Positions 37,559 to 50,560 are shown, counted from the stretch's first letter. The stretch: DNA of 64,000 nt from Fomes fomentarius (GCA_022606135.1 JABYQN010000011.1:62001-126000); one strand, 5' to 3'. Numbers and translations: made by a program. Notes: generated by a model from the letters alone, not told the origin.

Positions 37559-37994
37559 GCTGTATGCATGTTTAGGCTGTCACAGGAGTAGAGTGGCTGT
37601 TTAAGGGTGGAGTAGGTTTGGATATTGTAGCTACAATGGTTCCATGTTTTTACATTATCATATACACATTTTGCACTCAGTAGTCTACGGTAATGCTATA
37701 TAAATTAATATTAAACTGCAATGATCTATGTGTGAAGTCCACAGCCATTGGCCACTGCTGCAAGCACCTGTAATGTGAACTCACCCAATGTAGTTCAGTA
37801 TGTTAGAGGACTGATCAGGACTGATCCTCCCACAGTCCTAGATTGGTCCTCAACACTGGTCCGGATTGGTCCAGACTGATCCTCACCTGTCCTTGTGTGG
37901 TGGGCTGGCACCCTGGGACAGGACAGGGACTGCAAGACAGGACCGCTATTTAGCAGTCCCCCCGTCCTAGGGCATATGTGTCCCGGTCTGGACA

Positions 37995-38585
37995 TGTTGT
38001 GGCAACTTGATGTGGAGCCACTAGACGCTGATTGGCAGTGATCGATAGGGCGAGGTGATGAGGCATCAAAAGGCAGAGTGGGGATGATAGAGGGAAGGAG
38101 AGAGAGAAAGAGATAAACTCGACGCGCACAAAGCGGCAACCAGCTCAAAGGCACAAGATTGTCAACAGCTAGCCTTCACGTGCAATGCAACAGACTAGTC
38201 CCAGTGACCAAGATATCTATTAGTATGGAGAATATGCATACAGGTGGGGGATTCTACTCACCTAGTCCCAGTGACCAAGAGGCTGAGATGGGGACTAGGG
38301 AGGGCGCTAACTGGTCTTATATACTACTGGGGGTCAAACAATGCCAAACAGTGATGGGGAGTGAGTCATGGGGTGTTATACAGGTGTGGAAGTCAGAATG
38401 AATGAAAGTGAGTCATGCAGGAAACCAAAGGGGAGGATCAAAACCAAGAAAAGGGTAAGGATAAAAGGGGAAGTGGGTAGCTACCAGAGTGACTGGGGTA
38501 ACAAAAGGTGACAGGGTGTGACAAAGTGGTGACAAAGTGACAAAAAAAAGGCACTGAAAGAGGCGCTGGTACTGCATCCGTGACA
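37995..38585 (+). repeat. Solo LTR R1, nested in hAT-2
   Basis: A 591-base sequence from TGTTGTGGCAAC to CATCCGTGACA is flanked by the 5-base duplication GGACA (37,990-37,994 and 38,586-38,590). It contains TATA-like CTTATATACTACTGG (near 38,316). It aligns with R2 at 62,722-63,136; R2 lacks about 170 bases near its 3' end. No internal retroelement DNA remains. The insertion postdates hAT-2. Confidence 0.85.
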
Positions 38586-38639
38586 GGACACCTGTCCTGG
38601 ATCAGTCCTAGGACAGGACTCTGCAACACTATGGCTAAC

Positions 38640-39662
38640 ACTGGAGATAAGATTGACAACATGATTGAAGCAGCACACTTGAAAGAGTAGACCACAGAAG
38701 CATGAATTAAGCATATCACTTTGATCATCATCATATTATTCTCTCCATTGTTGACAGTTATTCCATGCAACTAAGGATATGAGAGCATCAGATCAAATCA
38801 GAGAGAGAAAGATTCACCAAATAGAGTAAGATTGATGTATCACATACCAGATGTTTGCAATCACTGCTATACATCAAATGATGGATAATTATGGATATAT
38901 CATTAGCCCTCTGGGAGCTGTGCCAGGACCCTCTGCATTTGGTAGGCAGCCACTGGAAGCCTTGATTGATAGCATATCCCTGCTTATCTCTGTACTAGAC
39001 AGCCTTGGCAGCTGCCTTGCCATCAATATCAGCCATGTGCATCCAGCACCTACTTCCCCACGCCTTTTCTGTGCCTTCCCCATCCCAATTAGGGAACCTC
39101 CCTTCTCCCTCACTACAGCTTCACTTCCTTCTCCTCTAGCTTCCTCAATTCTTTATTGATTTGGCTTATGTAAGCTGGTACTGGCATCTATGCTGTTCTC
39201 AAGTATGCATTCATGTTTAAGCCAGTCCTGGCTGAACTATACAACCAAAGACAGTTCAATGTGGCTGTTCATGGTGATGCCAATCATGGCTTGCATCTTC
39301 AACACTTTGCACTCAACAACCAGCCAGAATGGGAGATTCTCAACCAACTCCAAGCACTTCTTGTGGTACATCATAATCTCTGGCATTCTTCTGCAACCCT
39401 GGTGTGCACCTTGAATGCACTTAAACCTGATCTCTTATATTAGCCTTTGATGCTTCCATAGAGTTAATGTCAACCAATTCTGGTTCAATGGTCCACCGGA
39501 TCATACAGTACATCAACAACTGATTGTGCACATACCCACAACAATCTTAAGAAGCACCCAGTGGTCCATGCCACTGCAGTCTGCAAAGTAGGGAAGCTTT
39601 GTTCTAGACAAATATTACTCAAGGACAGACAAGAGTATAATTATTTGAATCAGAATAGGTAA
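38640..39662. other. Repeat DNA with a hAT transposase fragment
   Basis: At about 39,205-39,440 one plus-strand frame reads FKPVLAELYNQRQFNVAVHG followed by LNNQPEWEILNQLQALL, resembling the region of hAT transposases before the dimerisation domain. It lacks ends and other domains. The rest is featureless. Confidence 0.4.
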
Positions 39663-39670
39663 GTGATGTG

Positions 39671-42600
39671 TAGGCAATGCCAGAGGTGTCACACACCCCT
39701 GTGGGTAAGTGTGAGGGTCCACAGGGGTACAGGCAAGGGTCACACACTACTGTGCCAGCAACAAACCTGCAGCCCATCACATGTGCCAATGGTACAAAGT
39801 CTGTGGGCCATGCCTACAGTGCAAAGTTCATGCAGACTCTTTCAGATAAAATATACTCTACTTGAAAAGGCAATGATGCATTATACTGTACAGTTCTGTA
39901 CAGATTTGGAGGTTTTGAAGACCACTAGCAGAATAAATATCCATATCAGTGAGCCACCTCACCATTGATCTGAAAGACCACTGCTACTTGCTCACCACCC
40001 AGTAAAAAGACAAAAGCATCTAAGCAGTCCAAGAAATCACACAAGAATCATCCAAGTTGATATAAAGATAGCAATTGTGAGACATCAGCTATAAATGAGC
40101 CACCAAAGAAGTCAAAGAAGCCTGCCAAAGGTAAGACAGCAACACTGGAGAAAGACAGAGTTGAGTTTATAGGTGAAGAGGAGGGTCAAGATGGTGTGAC
40201 AAAGGAGGGGAAGGGTTGAAAGAAGCAACATGCTACTGCACAAGAAAAGCTTAGTTAGTCAGTAGACAATATATTCTTCAAAATGATGGTCCTCACTGTG
40301 GGAGTAGAGAATCTCATGCCATAGTGGGACTCGATGGTCTATGCCTTCTACAAGCCCATCCCTGAAATCAGGGAGGAAGGTGAGAAGTGAACCCATGTCT
40401 TCATGTGTGCAGCTAAAGGCTGTGGAAAGAAGGTCAAGCAGTGGCTGCACATGAAGGATGTGATGTCAACTTGTCAACTTCAAGTCTTTGGCACCATGCT
40501 GAGTCATGTTGGGGGACAGAGGTCATGAAGGCTGCATGAGAGACTATCAGTATTGTCAAAGTGCACAATAAGATTGTGGACTCCATTATGGAAACTGGCA
40601 CCATCACAGCTCATATCACCCACAAAAAGGACCAAAACTTCTACATGCATCACCAACATACAAGGGTTGAAGTGAGGATGAAGATTGTACAATGGGTGTG
40701 TGAAAGGGTACACCCCTTCAAAATTGTCAAGAATTGCAGTCTCCTTGTCTTCCTAAAGATGGAGCAGCTTGGGTACCATCCCATCTCCAGCAACCATCTT
40801 GCAAGATATGAAGATGGTCTTTGTGCATTCTTGGAGTTGCATTACAAAGGTCCTGCAGATGAGTGGCACAGGTGTTAGTGCAAGTACTGGAATTGAGATC
40901 CCAATTTTACTTATGTTCAGATGCAGGAGTACAAAGGCAAGCTTGTTTTTGTGACCAATGTCTGGACATCTCCCAATCACTGTGCTTTTGTGGCTGTTAC
41001 TGTCCATTTCAAGCACCATGGCAACCTGATAAGCCTGCTCCTTGACCTTGTCAAGGTTGTGAAATTGCACACTGGCACCAACCTTGTGGGGCTTTTGTGG
41101 GCCTTCTGAAAGAGTTTGGGATAGCAAAGAAGGCAAGCAGTGTGATCTAATCAGTATAATCCCCAAGACTCACCTTGCAGTGTAATGTCCTACCATTGTG
41201 TGCAATAACACCTCCAACAACAACACCATGATTAATGAGCTCACCAAAGACTATAACCTTGGGCCTAATTTTAAAGGCCAGCATGGCTATGTGTGCTGCT
41301 TTCTGCACATCCTCCACCTCATTGCAAAAGCCTTAATCTGCCAATTTAATAGCTGCACAAATGATGACAAGGTGGATGAGGAATCCAATGAGCACCTGCT
41401 AGCCACTTTGGCAAAGGCTCATGAGGAATACTATATCCAGTTTGCTAAGGAACATGTAGAGCAGGAAGGGGAAAATGAACAGAGGGAGAATGATGATGAT
41501 ATTCATGATGAAGTGGACATGCTTGAGTTCCTAAATGTGGACAAGATCACACATCTTGAGGAGGACATCCAAGTTAGTGATGGCTAAGGTCAGTTGTGCA
41601 GGTGTTGGATAACTCACAAGGGAGCTCACTGTATTGTAGATCTGGACATTGGCCTTCAAATTTGTTTACTCCATGACTAAACTCCTTTCTGTGTGGTGTG
41701 CAACAAGCACAGCAATCAGGAAGACAGATCAACTAATCCCTGATGATGTCTACATGCAATGGAACTTCACATACATTATGTTCAGTGTTGCATTGTCATA
41801 CCAGAGGGTAGTTAATCATATGATGGAAGAGAAGCAGTATGGTTGAGGATGTTTGAGCTGCCAAATTGTGAGTGGAATATTGTCAAGCAGTTGATGAAAA
41901 TTCTGTGCTGCCAATGTAGACTTTATTTCATTTGAACTCTAACTTTCTTTGTAATTCCATGCTTGGGCCTACTGCTGTCATCCTCACCTTGTCTGCTTGT
42001 GCCACTACCTGAGAAATTCAAGAAAGCAACACTCTATCTCTCTCATGACATCCCCAACCTTGCCATCAACATGGAACACCTTGACTCCCTCACAGATGGA
42101 TCTATTGATCATTAGAAGTATGACAGTGCCATCTGTGTTGCCTGCAACCTAGCAAAATGTACATTGAATAAATACCATTCTTTTACCAACATGTCCACAA
42201 CATACCATGTTGCCATGGGTAAGTGGGCTGTGACAAGTCCAAGTTATCTGTCACTCAGATGGCTGAATACTGGCCGCAATACTTGTAGTCCTCCACCCTC
42301 ACCTCAAGCGCAACTATTTCAAGTAGATGAAGTGGCCAGACACCTGGTGCAAGACCACTCAGGAGCTAGTTATCAATGCATATATTGAGAGCTACACTGG
42401 CAAATTCAGCGGACCCACTGGCACTCATGATTACTTGGATGAGCTGGAGGACCCTCCCTACACTCTTAAGGTTGAATGTATGTTCAGCTGCAGCAGGCTT
42501 GTCATTACACTTATATGCAACTGCATGAGTGCACAGACCACTCATGCAGTTATGTGTCTTTATACCTAGTATATGCGTATGCTCTATTGTCTCTGTGCTA

Positions 42601-42792
42601 CTATTCCACTTGTAGCACTTATGAAACCCACAGAAGGTCCTCAAACCCTTTGCTCATAGCCACCCTTCTCCCAGTGCTTAATTCCTGCACCCACAGTGAC
42701 CTGTGGGTCATGGGTCACAGGTTACAGGTCACTGCAGGTGCAAGGAAGGGTCACTGTGGTAGTACCCAAGGGTATCCCCCTGGCATTCACTA
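39671..42792 (+). mobile_element. hAT transposon (hAT-3)
   Basis: Left end TAGGCAATGCCAGAGG and right end (complement) TAGTGAATGCCAGGGG match at 13 of 16 positions. The flanks GTGATGTG (39,663-39,670) and GTGATGTT (42,793-42,800) are a 7-of-8 target duplication. The element encloses most of a transposase relic. Matching text for the transposase C-terminus lies just outside, at 42,830-43,600, so either the ends belong to a deleted copy next to a second copy or the assignment is wrong. Confidence 0.6.
40200..42480 (+). pseudogene. hAT transposase (hAT-3), degenerate
   Basis: In order: a zinc-finger-like segment MVYAFYKPIPEI ... HVFMCAAKGC (near 40,335-40,450); RMKIVQWVCERVHPFKIV (near 40,680); the RNase H-like core GKLVFVTNVWTSPNH (near 40,935) with AVTVHFKHHGNLISLLLDLV; NNTSNNNTMINELTKDY (near 41,205) and VCCFLHILHLIAKALI (near 41,300); and an acidic insertion (near 41,360-41,580). 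Stops and frameshifts occur throughout. Confidence 0.72.
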
Positions 42793-42829
42793 GTGATGTT
42801 GTGCATTTCAGATTGCCCAGTTAAACTGA

Positions 42830-43600
42830 TGTCTTGATACACCCTATGCAGCTCTCAACCTACATACAAGCTTGCACCCTTTTGGAGGCATGACTGGGAA
42901 GAGGACTGAATTAAACATGTTAGAGAACTTGTCAAAGATGAATGCAACTAGTACTGTAAGCTAGATGTGACCCCAGTGATCTGCAACCCTTCTAATGTAG
43001 ACTCAGAGAGCAGCATAACCTCCAACACTGTCAGAGGCAATTGCATGTGTACTTGTTCTTTTGCTGCTCATACAACACATAACTAATTATTGTGACTATA
43101 GCCAGCTCATGAGCTGTTTGCAGACATGATGGACAACAAAGATCCTGTGAGCTACAATGCTTTTGAAGTTTACCTCAGCTCCCACCAAACTGAATAATAT
43201 GCATTCTGATTGCATACTGGAATTGTTGCTCAAGAGTGACTTGGACTGTGAGCTTACTCAGATGGCAATTGACTTCCTCAGTGCTCCTGGTATGTCACCA
43301 CTTAACCCCAATCATATGGTGCTGCATTGGCATACTAACATGAACTGGCCAGCCTCCTCCACTGAGGCAGAACAATCATTCTCCAGTGGGTGTGTCATTG
43401 TCTCACAGCTGTGCCATGTGCTGTCAGACTTGTCTGTGTGCATAAGTACTGTGCTTGGTTCCTGGGAAAAGACTCCAAACCTCATACTGGAGAAAAAGAT
43501 CTTGAGGTCCTTTCATGTAAACCAGATGCAGAACAAGGGTGCAGATGACTCCAGTTCTGAGAACAAGTCATTGGACTCTGGTGACAGGTCCTAATGAGCC
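42830..43600 (+). pseudogene. hAT transposase C-terminal fragment
   Basis: Text reading ALNLHTSLHPF, VRELVKDECN, FEVYLSSHQTE and then LTQMAIDFLSAPG followed by STEAEQSFSSGCVIVS matches the hAT C-terminal region and dimerisation domain (ERxFS-like EQSFS). It lies immediately right of the hAT-3 terminus. Confidence 0.55.
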
Positions 43601-44285
43601 CATTCAAATTGTCATCCCTTGTGATGATAGCATGCATGGTCTGCTGACATCTGGCACAGACTTTGACAGGTCAGACAGTGATTCATCAGAGGATAATGAC
43701 TAGATGCTTACACTTACAGAGACTCTGTGCATTGTACTGTACCATTTCACTCAATTTGACAGTGCCTGTGATGTGTGATACCTCCAAACCTGCAAAATAC
43801 AGCAACAACTGGTGTGATGGATGATGGAGGTCAGATTTTGACCAATCACTAGCATATATGGGGTGTGCATCAGCGCACTGCCCCAACAGTATGTAGTGCC
43901 CACAGTTCAAATGTGACACAGGTCACTGTGACCTGTTACAAGCACTGAACATTCAACCATCAGAGGGATCCATGATATGTGACAAGTTGGACTGCATGTA
44001 GCCTTCTGTGTCCTATCATGTATCCAAGTACAAGCTCCCTCAGTGCAATACCTGCACCCATTCATGCAATTCTTTCAACTAAGCCATGATAGCCATCTGA
44101 GCTATCTACTATGTCATCCATTGATCACTGCTTGTGCCAAATGGCAGCACCCAGCAGCTGCCATCACTGTTCTTCTGACAACACTGGATGCACATGAGTT
44201 ACTAAATTGGGAATGCACACATGCAAGATCTATTAAATCAGTGTATACCTGCAGATAATTGTAGATATAGATTTATCTACAGATA
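43601..44285. other. Repeat DNA without recognisable gene
   Basis: Contains short GTGACC/GGTCAC motifs (near 43,900-43,940), like hAT sub-terminal sites. No bounded element or coding region is seen. Confidence 0.35.
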
Positions 44286-44287
44286 TA

Positions 44288-45040
44288 CAGGCCCAAACAA
44301 AAATGTGCTTACAGACTTATCAGGTCAACAGTTATTGACTGGTGTGAAGCTGATCACAGCCCCATTATCCAGCATATCCTGTGTCAATAATGTGAGAACA
44401 GAATGTGTGAGGTAATCCACATCCCAATGACATCATAATAGAAGTTAAATCTCCCCACTATATGTTACTGTGTATTCTGCAGTTATTGGACAGGTGCTTG
44501 ATTACACTGAGGAATTTTCAGTGGTGTCTCCTATGAGTGCACTATTCCCCTTTCATCTTCTGGCAATTAATCATTGGTTGTCAAGCTTATGTAGCCTATT
44601 ATGTCTATATACAAATTTTTAGCTGGAATCAAGAAGAACTGGCCTCTCCATTGAGCTTGTTCTTGGGGGAAGGGATAGAAATTTTGTTCAAGTCCAGCAA
44701 CAATGATATCATACCTTATTTACAACAGCACTTTCTTGAGGCAGCATAGAGCAGTGGTATGCATCACACTCAGTGTACTTTTATTTGGGTGCAATGCATA
44801 AGTTCAAATCCATGCAGGGCATTACATTTTTCAATCTGCCCTATGTCCAAGCTGCTTATGTTGGGGAATTGAGTGCTTGCTCAGTTACTTTCTCATAGTG
44901 CCAAGCCCAGATTGTAGTGATATGTAATTCCTTGTTTGTGGCAACTACCAGTCAACAGCTATTGGGAGGCTTATGATTTACATGATTTCTGATTACACTC
45001 TCCACAGCTAATGTCTGGGTTATATTACTTGTTGGGAGTG
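44288..45040 (+). mobile_element. TIR/tRNA-like family, copy a
   Basis: A 753-base unit, exactly the length of copy d. The left end is CAGGCCCAAACAAAAATGTG and the right end CTTGTTGGGAGTG; TA flanks both (44,286-44,287 and 45,041-45,042). The tRNA-like module lies at offset 463 (GAGCAGTGGTATGC) to about 515 (AGTTCAAATCC, a decayed B box). CG sites are almost all lost, so this is an old copy. Confidence 0.72.
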
Positions 45041-45042
45041 TA

Positions 45043-45443
45043 CCTGTAATTCTTAGGTATGGAGCTATAGGTTTAGGTCCAAGATGATCAAGAAATATAT
45101 GAATTCCCAATCATGAGAGTGGTTTCTTAGATTACCCATAGATTGAGATCAAAACCTATAGATGTGATCTGGGCTCAGCCTTAAGGTTGCTAGGGGACCT
45201 ACTTCCCCTGAGACTATGGGGATTGAGAGGCCTGTGGAATATCTTGGACAGACCAGCCCAGAAAACAATATAATCCCACTGGCCCCACAATATACACCAG
45301 CATCAGATGGCTATGGTGAGCCAGTCAACAACACCCATAATGCCAATGATGGGTAGGGCTTGCCCATCTTGAGCACCCCTTGGCACAAACAGAACAACTG
45401 GGTAGTTGTCCCACTAGAACCTCCACATCAGGAAAAACCTCCT
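45043..45443. other. Repeat DNA between two family copies
   Basis: About 400 bases between copies a and e. No gene, RNA or repeat boundary is supported. Confidence 0.35.
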
Positions 45444-45445
45444 TA

Positions 45446-46159
45446 CACGACTGGCCGAGTTCTGTATCGGGTCGGGTTTGGGAAGCCGAACATCGGTCAG
45501 ATGTCCGACAAGACCCAAATCGATAAAAAACAGCACTTAACCGAGGGGTAAATAATACCTCTTATCCCACTGACATCGAGTCCGATATCGAGACGACATA
45601 GGGCACAGGCGCTCGCTTCAGGGAAAGAAGTTCTCACGGGAAAGATTCATGAGAATAAAAATACCACTGACGGATTCGAACCAGCGATCAACTTCGCCCA
45701 AGGATCCAACACAGCACCTGTTACCGTTAATCCAAATGACCTTGCTATGTACTGACTGCACATACACTATACTGTGTTCTCTCACCCTATGGAGAACCTA
45801 TCCACTCGTGAATGTGCTTGGACTGTAGGTGGAATCACTTGAAAATCAATTGTCTGATTGTTGTGTACCACTTTAAACATCCTATGCTTCCAGTAGTAGA
45901 TCAAATCGTCCATTTGTACCCAGCCTTCTGTGGTCCCACAACAGGCGCCCATCTCTGATATCTGCTGGATGTCCAGGAGGTTGTCGAGCAGAGGGCCGGA
46001 ATCAAACATCAGCTCTTCACGCCATCGGCAGGCATCACTTGGATAATTGTAAATATTATGTGTTGGATCACTGATGATGGATCAGTTCGGTGTCGAAATC
46101 GGGTCATTTCGATAAAAAACCGCACGGTATAGGCACGGGGTATATTTAGTTTGGGCGTG
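45446..46159 (-). mobile_element. TIR/tRNA-like family, copy e
   Basis: 714 bases between flanking TA dinucleotides. The right end AGTTTGGGCGTG is well kept; the left end CACGACTGGCCGAGTTC is a diverged form of CACGCCCAAACGAGTTC. On the minus strand a perfect B box GGTTCGAATCC (near 45,675-45,687) and an A-box-like TGGATTAACGG (near 45,730) form the tRNA-like module at the same relative place as in the other copies. CG content is much higher than in the surroundings. Confidence 0.68.
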
Positions 46160-46161
46160 TA

Positions 46162-48050
46162 GCTGATTAGAAGTATTTGTTAAGAATCTGCTCATCTAGG
46201 GTCAATCTGCACACAGTCACCAATGTACATGAAGTGATACACTAATTTGCACTGATTAGTATCAATTAGTGTCATTCTGTGGACAGTTAGTGAGACTATG
46301 TTTCAGATCATAGTAATATGAGTGTATCAGTCATTTGTGTCCAGATTGAACTAATACAGGTTCAGTGATATGTAGGTGGCAGAAATGGGAATCAAGAAAA
46401 TATTTTTTGTGCCCTCATCGAGAGTGGGGCCAGTGACCTTATGGGATTCCACCACCACTGTCAGAACCAGACAAGCCTCATAACCACTACACCACTGTTC
46501 CCTTGTAACTTCCGGCAGTACCAGCAAAGTATGCCCATCCTTGCTGGACTTAAAGAGATTCTTGTAGGTCTGACTGTGGAATGCATCAATACTTTGCTAC
46601 ATTGTAGTAGGTATGTGCACACTATTCCTTCCTTACTACTGCTCCATACTTGGATGTGTTATAGATGTATCAAACAACTTAATAGATTCTATCTATCACA
46701 AAGCTTTGTTTGCTCTAAGGATGCAGCAATGAGTGCTACCAGTATAAGTACAATATAGATCTATTACAATTGTGCCCTGCTTGCTAGCATGATTGTTGAG
46801 GTCAGGCAGTGGCAGTCCCATCATAGTAGTTGTCAACTCTCATCCCTACTACAACTTAGAATTGATTCCTCCTTACTGGACTACTAATAGTAGTACAGTG
46901 CTTGACTGTTGTGAGCAGTTCTGGGTAAGCCCCTTTAGTGACTCTGTGTGAATAATGCATAGATGTCTCTGAATCTTCAAGCTTTGATAAATTGGTGATA
47001 ATGGTACATGATGAGTGATAGAATAGTGACAATAAACAGAAGGCATAAGAGTTAGTGAACAATGGCTAAAAAGTTGAGATAATAAACTCTAACTAGTGTC
47101 AATTAAAAAGGGTGGCTTTACTATCCACCATAATGGAGACCATTAGATATGACAGCCCCAATAGTGCTAATCAGCTAGGGGGGATTACTCTGATGTAGCT
47201 GGGGATGGGGACATCCCTGGATGATAAAGAACTCAGACAAAGAGAACAAGGATTCTCTTCCACCGCTCAAGCTTAGCCTTATTTTCAGCAACATATCCAG
47301 CATGTGGTCAACCTCTATGTCCCATCATCATGTTCCAATGATGTTGATCCTAAGTTGGGTACATGGGGGAATTCAACAACATCTGAACCCTCCATGCATG
47401 CCAATGCATTGACCTACTTCACAAGTGAGGTCTTGCCCTCTCACACTTGCCATATTACACCTCTCCCCCTGCCCTATTCCCATAACCTTTGACATTGCTG
47501 TCTGTATGCAACAGTACTGACTCCACAGTTGGCATCTGAAATGGGGTGGAGGGGGAATGTAAGGGTTGCGAGACCCTGGTGGGCCTCACAGCATTGGTCA
47601 AGCCACACCAGGATATGATTGAGAGGAAGGATGGCTCGGTGCAGTTTTCCAAGGCAAACCCTTACACATCCTATGTCAACAAGAATGAAAACCAAGTTTA
47701 GTTTGCCTCTTGGGACTTTCAGCCTTGAGGTAATGTTACAATCCCAGCACCTGGTTGTTTTTTGCCATTACCTTTCATTTTCATCATCATCTCACTCTTT
47801 CATTATCAGTCTTACACTGCAGTTCTATTCATATCCAGCCTTCATCATCCATACTATTTATATGCCTGGTCTTCATCAACTGTACTAAATATATCCCTCA
47901 ACTCCTAGCTACCAGCTATTTATAGTTCCTATCTTTGTCATTATGTAGCTGTGCTACCTTAGTCAGCAGAGGCTGTGCTATTCACTTGACCAGCAGAGGT
48001 TTCTATCAAGGAATCTTAGCTTTGATCTTCTGTTTTATACCTCACTTCTT
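46162..48050. other. Repeat DNA with one isolated tRNA-like module
   Basis: At about 46,430-46,560 (minus) a module reads AAGTCCAGCAAGG, then AGTGGTGTAGTGGTTATGAG (A box) and a decayed B box. It matches the family module but has no TIRs nearby. The rest, including an open frame near 47,220-47,412, shows no recognisable domain. Confidence 0.4.
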
Positions 48051-48233
48051 TGTTCAAATGGGCTAGGGCACACGAGCAAGAGTGACAGCTAGCAAAGCAA
48101 ATGACAATGACAACCTAAGGTTTTCCTACAGCACCTGCACATATAATTGGTATCTATGGTATAAGGTTTCAGGTGAAACTGAGCTGTACAGTACTAACAA
48201 GCATGAGTGCAAGTGCCTGGATTACTTACAACA
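48051..48233 (-). repeat. Element D 3' LTR
   Basis: 183 bases, TGTTCAAATGGG to ATTACTTACAACA on the plus strand. It aligns along its whole length with 51,284-51,466, with many transitions. If the element D model is wrong it would be a solo LTR. Confidence 0.7.
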
Positions 48234-48399
48234 TGCTTCTTAATCCTGCAACCATGCCAGATAGCTAATATGCATAGATCACCTCAGTGTCTACCACACC
48301 CAGCCTTGCCACACATGTTGAGAGACTTGCCACATCTCTCTCATCACCATCAGGCACCTCTGCTCCTCAAGTCTTCTTCAGCTTGGTGAATGACTTCAG

Positions 48400-48510
48400 A
48401 ATTTGACATTCACGAGTGTAACAGCCAAACCTCTTGCACTGGTGGCAAATGACATCTGAACAAGCAACATTTGCAGTGAGGTCAGTGCAGTCAGCAGCTT
48501 TGGCATGACT
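48400..48510 (-). pseudogene. Gag zinc-knuckle fragment of element D
   Basis: The minus-strand frame reads DVICHQCKRFGCYTREC. It fits C-x2-C-x4-H-x4-C with the histidine replaced by cysteine, a change that one or two transitions explain. Gag text continues on both sides without an intact frame. Confidence 0.5.
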
Positions 48511-48527
48511 TTGGCTGAGCTGAGCCT

Positions 48528-48866
48528 CAAAACCCCATCAGCAAACCTTCTCATTTTCTAAACACACTGTAAGTACTAATTAAGATGGTTTAGAGGGTTT
48601 AGACATGTTTAGATGCTTTTAGTTTTCTTAGAGACTTAGAACCTTTAGATGCCACTTTAAGACTTTTAGAAGTTATAGAGGTGCTGTGAAAATTATATGT
48701 TGGCCTTCTATTGAACACAATCAGCTGAGTAAACAGGTCATTGTAGATCCTAGACATGACAGGTTGTGTGATGTGTAGAGGACAGAAATTCAAAGAAACA
48801 AAACGGGAAAATCATTTGCCACTATGGAGAAATGAACCACTGACTTGAGCTGTCACACCAGGTAAG
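48528..48866 (-). repeat. SINE-like repeat, family 1, copy 2
   Basis: Reads on the minus strand from CTGGTGTGACAGCTCAAGTC through TTTCTGTCCTCTACACATCA to the end TTTGCTGATGGGG. It is inverted relative to the copy at 50,219. A series of TCTAAG/TCTAAA units fills the 3' third. Confidence 0.65.
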
Positions 48867-49734
48867 GGCCTGGTTGGCTGCATGGGATCTTGGATGTGGG
48901 TACAGCAACAATGATGGATATGGATTTTGTCATGAGTAAGCGCTGGGACCTGGGAAATCCAGATCTGGGAAACCATTTGGCAGACCCTGCAGAGACACAG
49001 ATCCATGGCCATGCTGGACAGCTGCACATTGTCCCCACCATTCTCTCTGCTCCTTTCCTGCTCGTTATCTCTTTATCTCCTGTATCTACCTGTACACTCT
49101 TGCAATCATGCCCTGCCACACTCACCCTGAGACTAAGAGCACCCAGGAGAAAGGCCTAGACACTGCTGAATCAGGCTCTGCCATGACCCAAATAATGTCA
49201 GAGCTTTTCTACAAGCATTGGGAGGAGCCACCTCGAAGTGCCCATGTTCTGCCTCCTCCTGACAATGCTATGCCATCAGTTCTGGGGTAGAAATTACATA
49301 GCATAGTCATACAGTACTATAGAGAGTTCTTGAGTAATATACAGCCAGAACACACTCTCAGTGACTAGCTAGTAAATGCATCTGGATGCATTAAGATGGG
49401 CACTGGAAATATCCGACAAAGGCAAGCACTGGCACTTGACTCATGGTAAGGGTGCTACATGGTGGCTGCTGCTGCTGCAATGGTTGAGATGAGAGCTGCT
49501 GAGCATATGGAATGTTGCAGACAAGCTTTAGCAGCAGATATCTTGCCTACAGTGGTGCTAGAGGCAATTTGTGTCATGGCAGGAGGGCACAAAGAGTTGA
49601 TTGCATGCTGATTGCACATCCAGCATGCATTTTGTGACTACTTGTTACACTATGTGACTATGTGTTATGCAACTTGTCAAATCCACGCACTTGGATCTCT
49701 GCCTTTTCAGGGACCTTGGCCCATATCCATATCC

Positions 49735-50190
49735 ATGTGGATTTTAAGATCCTGTGCAGCTGACCAGGCCCTAAGATCAAATGAAGCCTGTCAACCACTG
49801 CACCACTTTGCCTTGATATAACACCATAGCACAGTCAATATATACCCACTAGCATTTGCTGGACTTGGAAGATTTCTTTTAAATCTGACTGCTTCAGTGT
49901 ACAGAGCTATTGCTGCACTGCACTGCAGTCTATTGTTGACAAGTCAGTGTCTCTGCACTACACTGCAAAGAACTGATGGGTTTTAGCACTCATTGCTGCA
50001 TTTCACTGTAGCATATTGATGTTTTCTAGCATTAATTCAACCTGCACTATGCTAAAGTGAATTACAGTTGACAGGTCAGTATCTCTGCACTGTACTGTAG
50101 CACTGATGGCTTTCTACCACTTATTGTAGCATATGGCTAACATGTAAGTGACTCTGCACTCAGATTAACAAGGATTCCCCAAGTCCACCC
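49735..50190. repeat. tRNA-like head and imperfect tandem repeats
   Basis: The minus strand at 49,740-49,820 carries AAGTGGTGCAGTGGTTGACA (A box) preceded by GTTATATCAAGGC, the same head as copy 3. From 49,935 a unit starting GTTGACAAGTCAGTGTCTCT recurs at 50,067 (period near 132 bases), with a third partial copy near 50,135. Confidence 0.5.
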
Positions 50191-50218
50191 AAGGTGGATG
50201 GGCATATACTATAGTGTT

Positions 50219-50560
50219 ATATCAAGGCAAAGTGGTGCAGTGGTTGGCATGCTTCATTTGATCTTATCTGGTGTGACAGCTCAAGTCAGTGGTTCAATTT
50301 TCCATAGTAGCAAATGATTTTCCCTGTTTGTTTCTTTGAATTTCTGTCCTCTACACATCACACAACCTGTCATGTCTAGGATCTACAATGACCTGTTTAC
50401 TCAGCTGATTGTGTTCAATAGAAGGTCAACATATAAATTTTCACAGCACCTTTATAACTTCTAACTTTTTAAAGAATCTAAGAAAATCTGAAAATGTCTA
50501 AGCATGTTCTTTTAGTGCATTTAGGAAATGGTGTTTGCTGATGCCATGACACAAGTGGTC
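50219..50560 (+). repeat. SINE-like repeat, family 1, copy 3 (most complete)
   Basis: The head GCAAAGTGGTGCAGTGGTTG contains an A box fitting TRGYNNAGNGG. About 50 bases on, AGTGGTTCAATTTTCC is a decayed B box. A body of about 250 bases and the end TTTGCTGATG follow. This layout is that of a tRNA-derived SINE. No coding capacity. Confidence 0.65.

Larger units (their letters stand above)
33691..38631 (-). mobile_element. hAT transposon with full-length transposase relic (hAT-2)
   Basis: TIRs TAGTGATGCAGAGTC (33,691) and the complement of TAGTGTTGCAGAGTC (ending 38,631) are flanked by a perfect 8-base target duplication TGGCTAAC (33,683-33,690 and 38,632-38,639). Sub-terminal GGACTGATC/CAGTCCTG clusters occupy 33,700-33,905 and 37,800-38,620. 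The span is 4,941 bases including a 591-base solo LTR (37,995-38,585) inserted near the right end; without it the element is about 4.35 kb. Confidence 0.9.
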
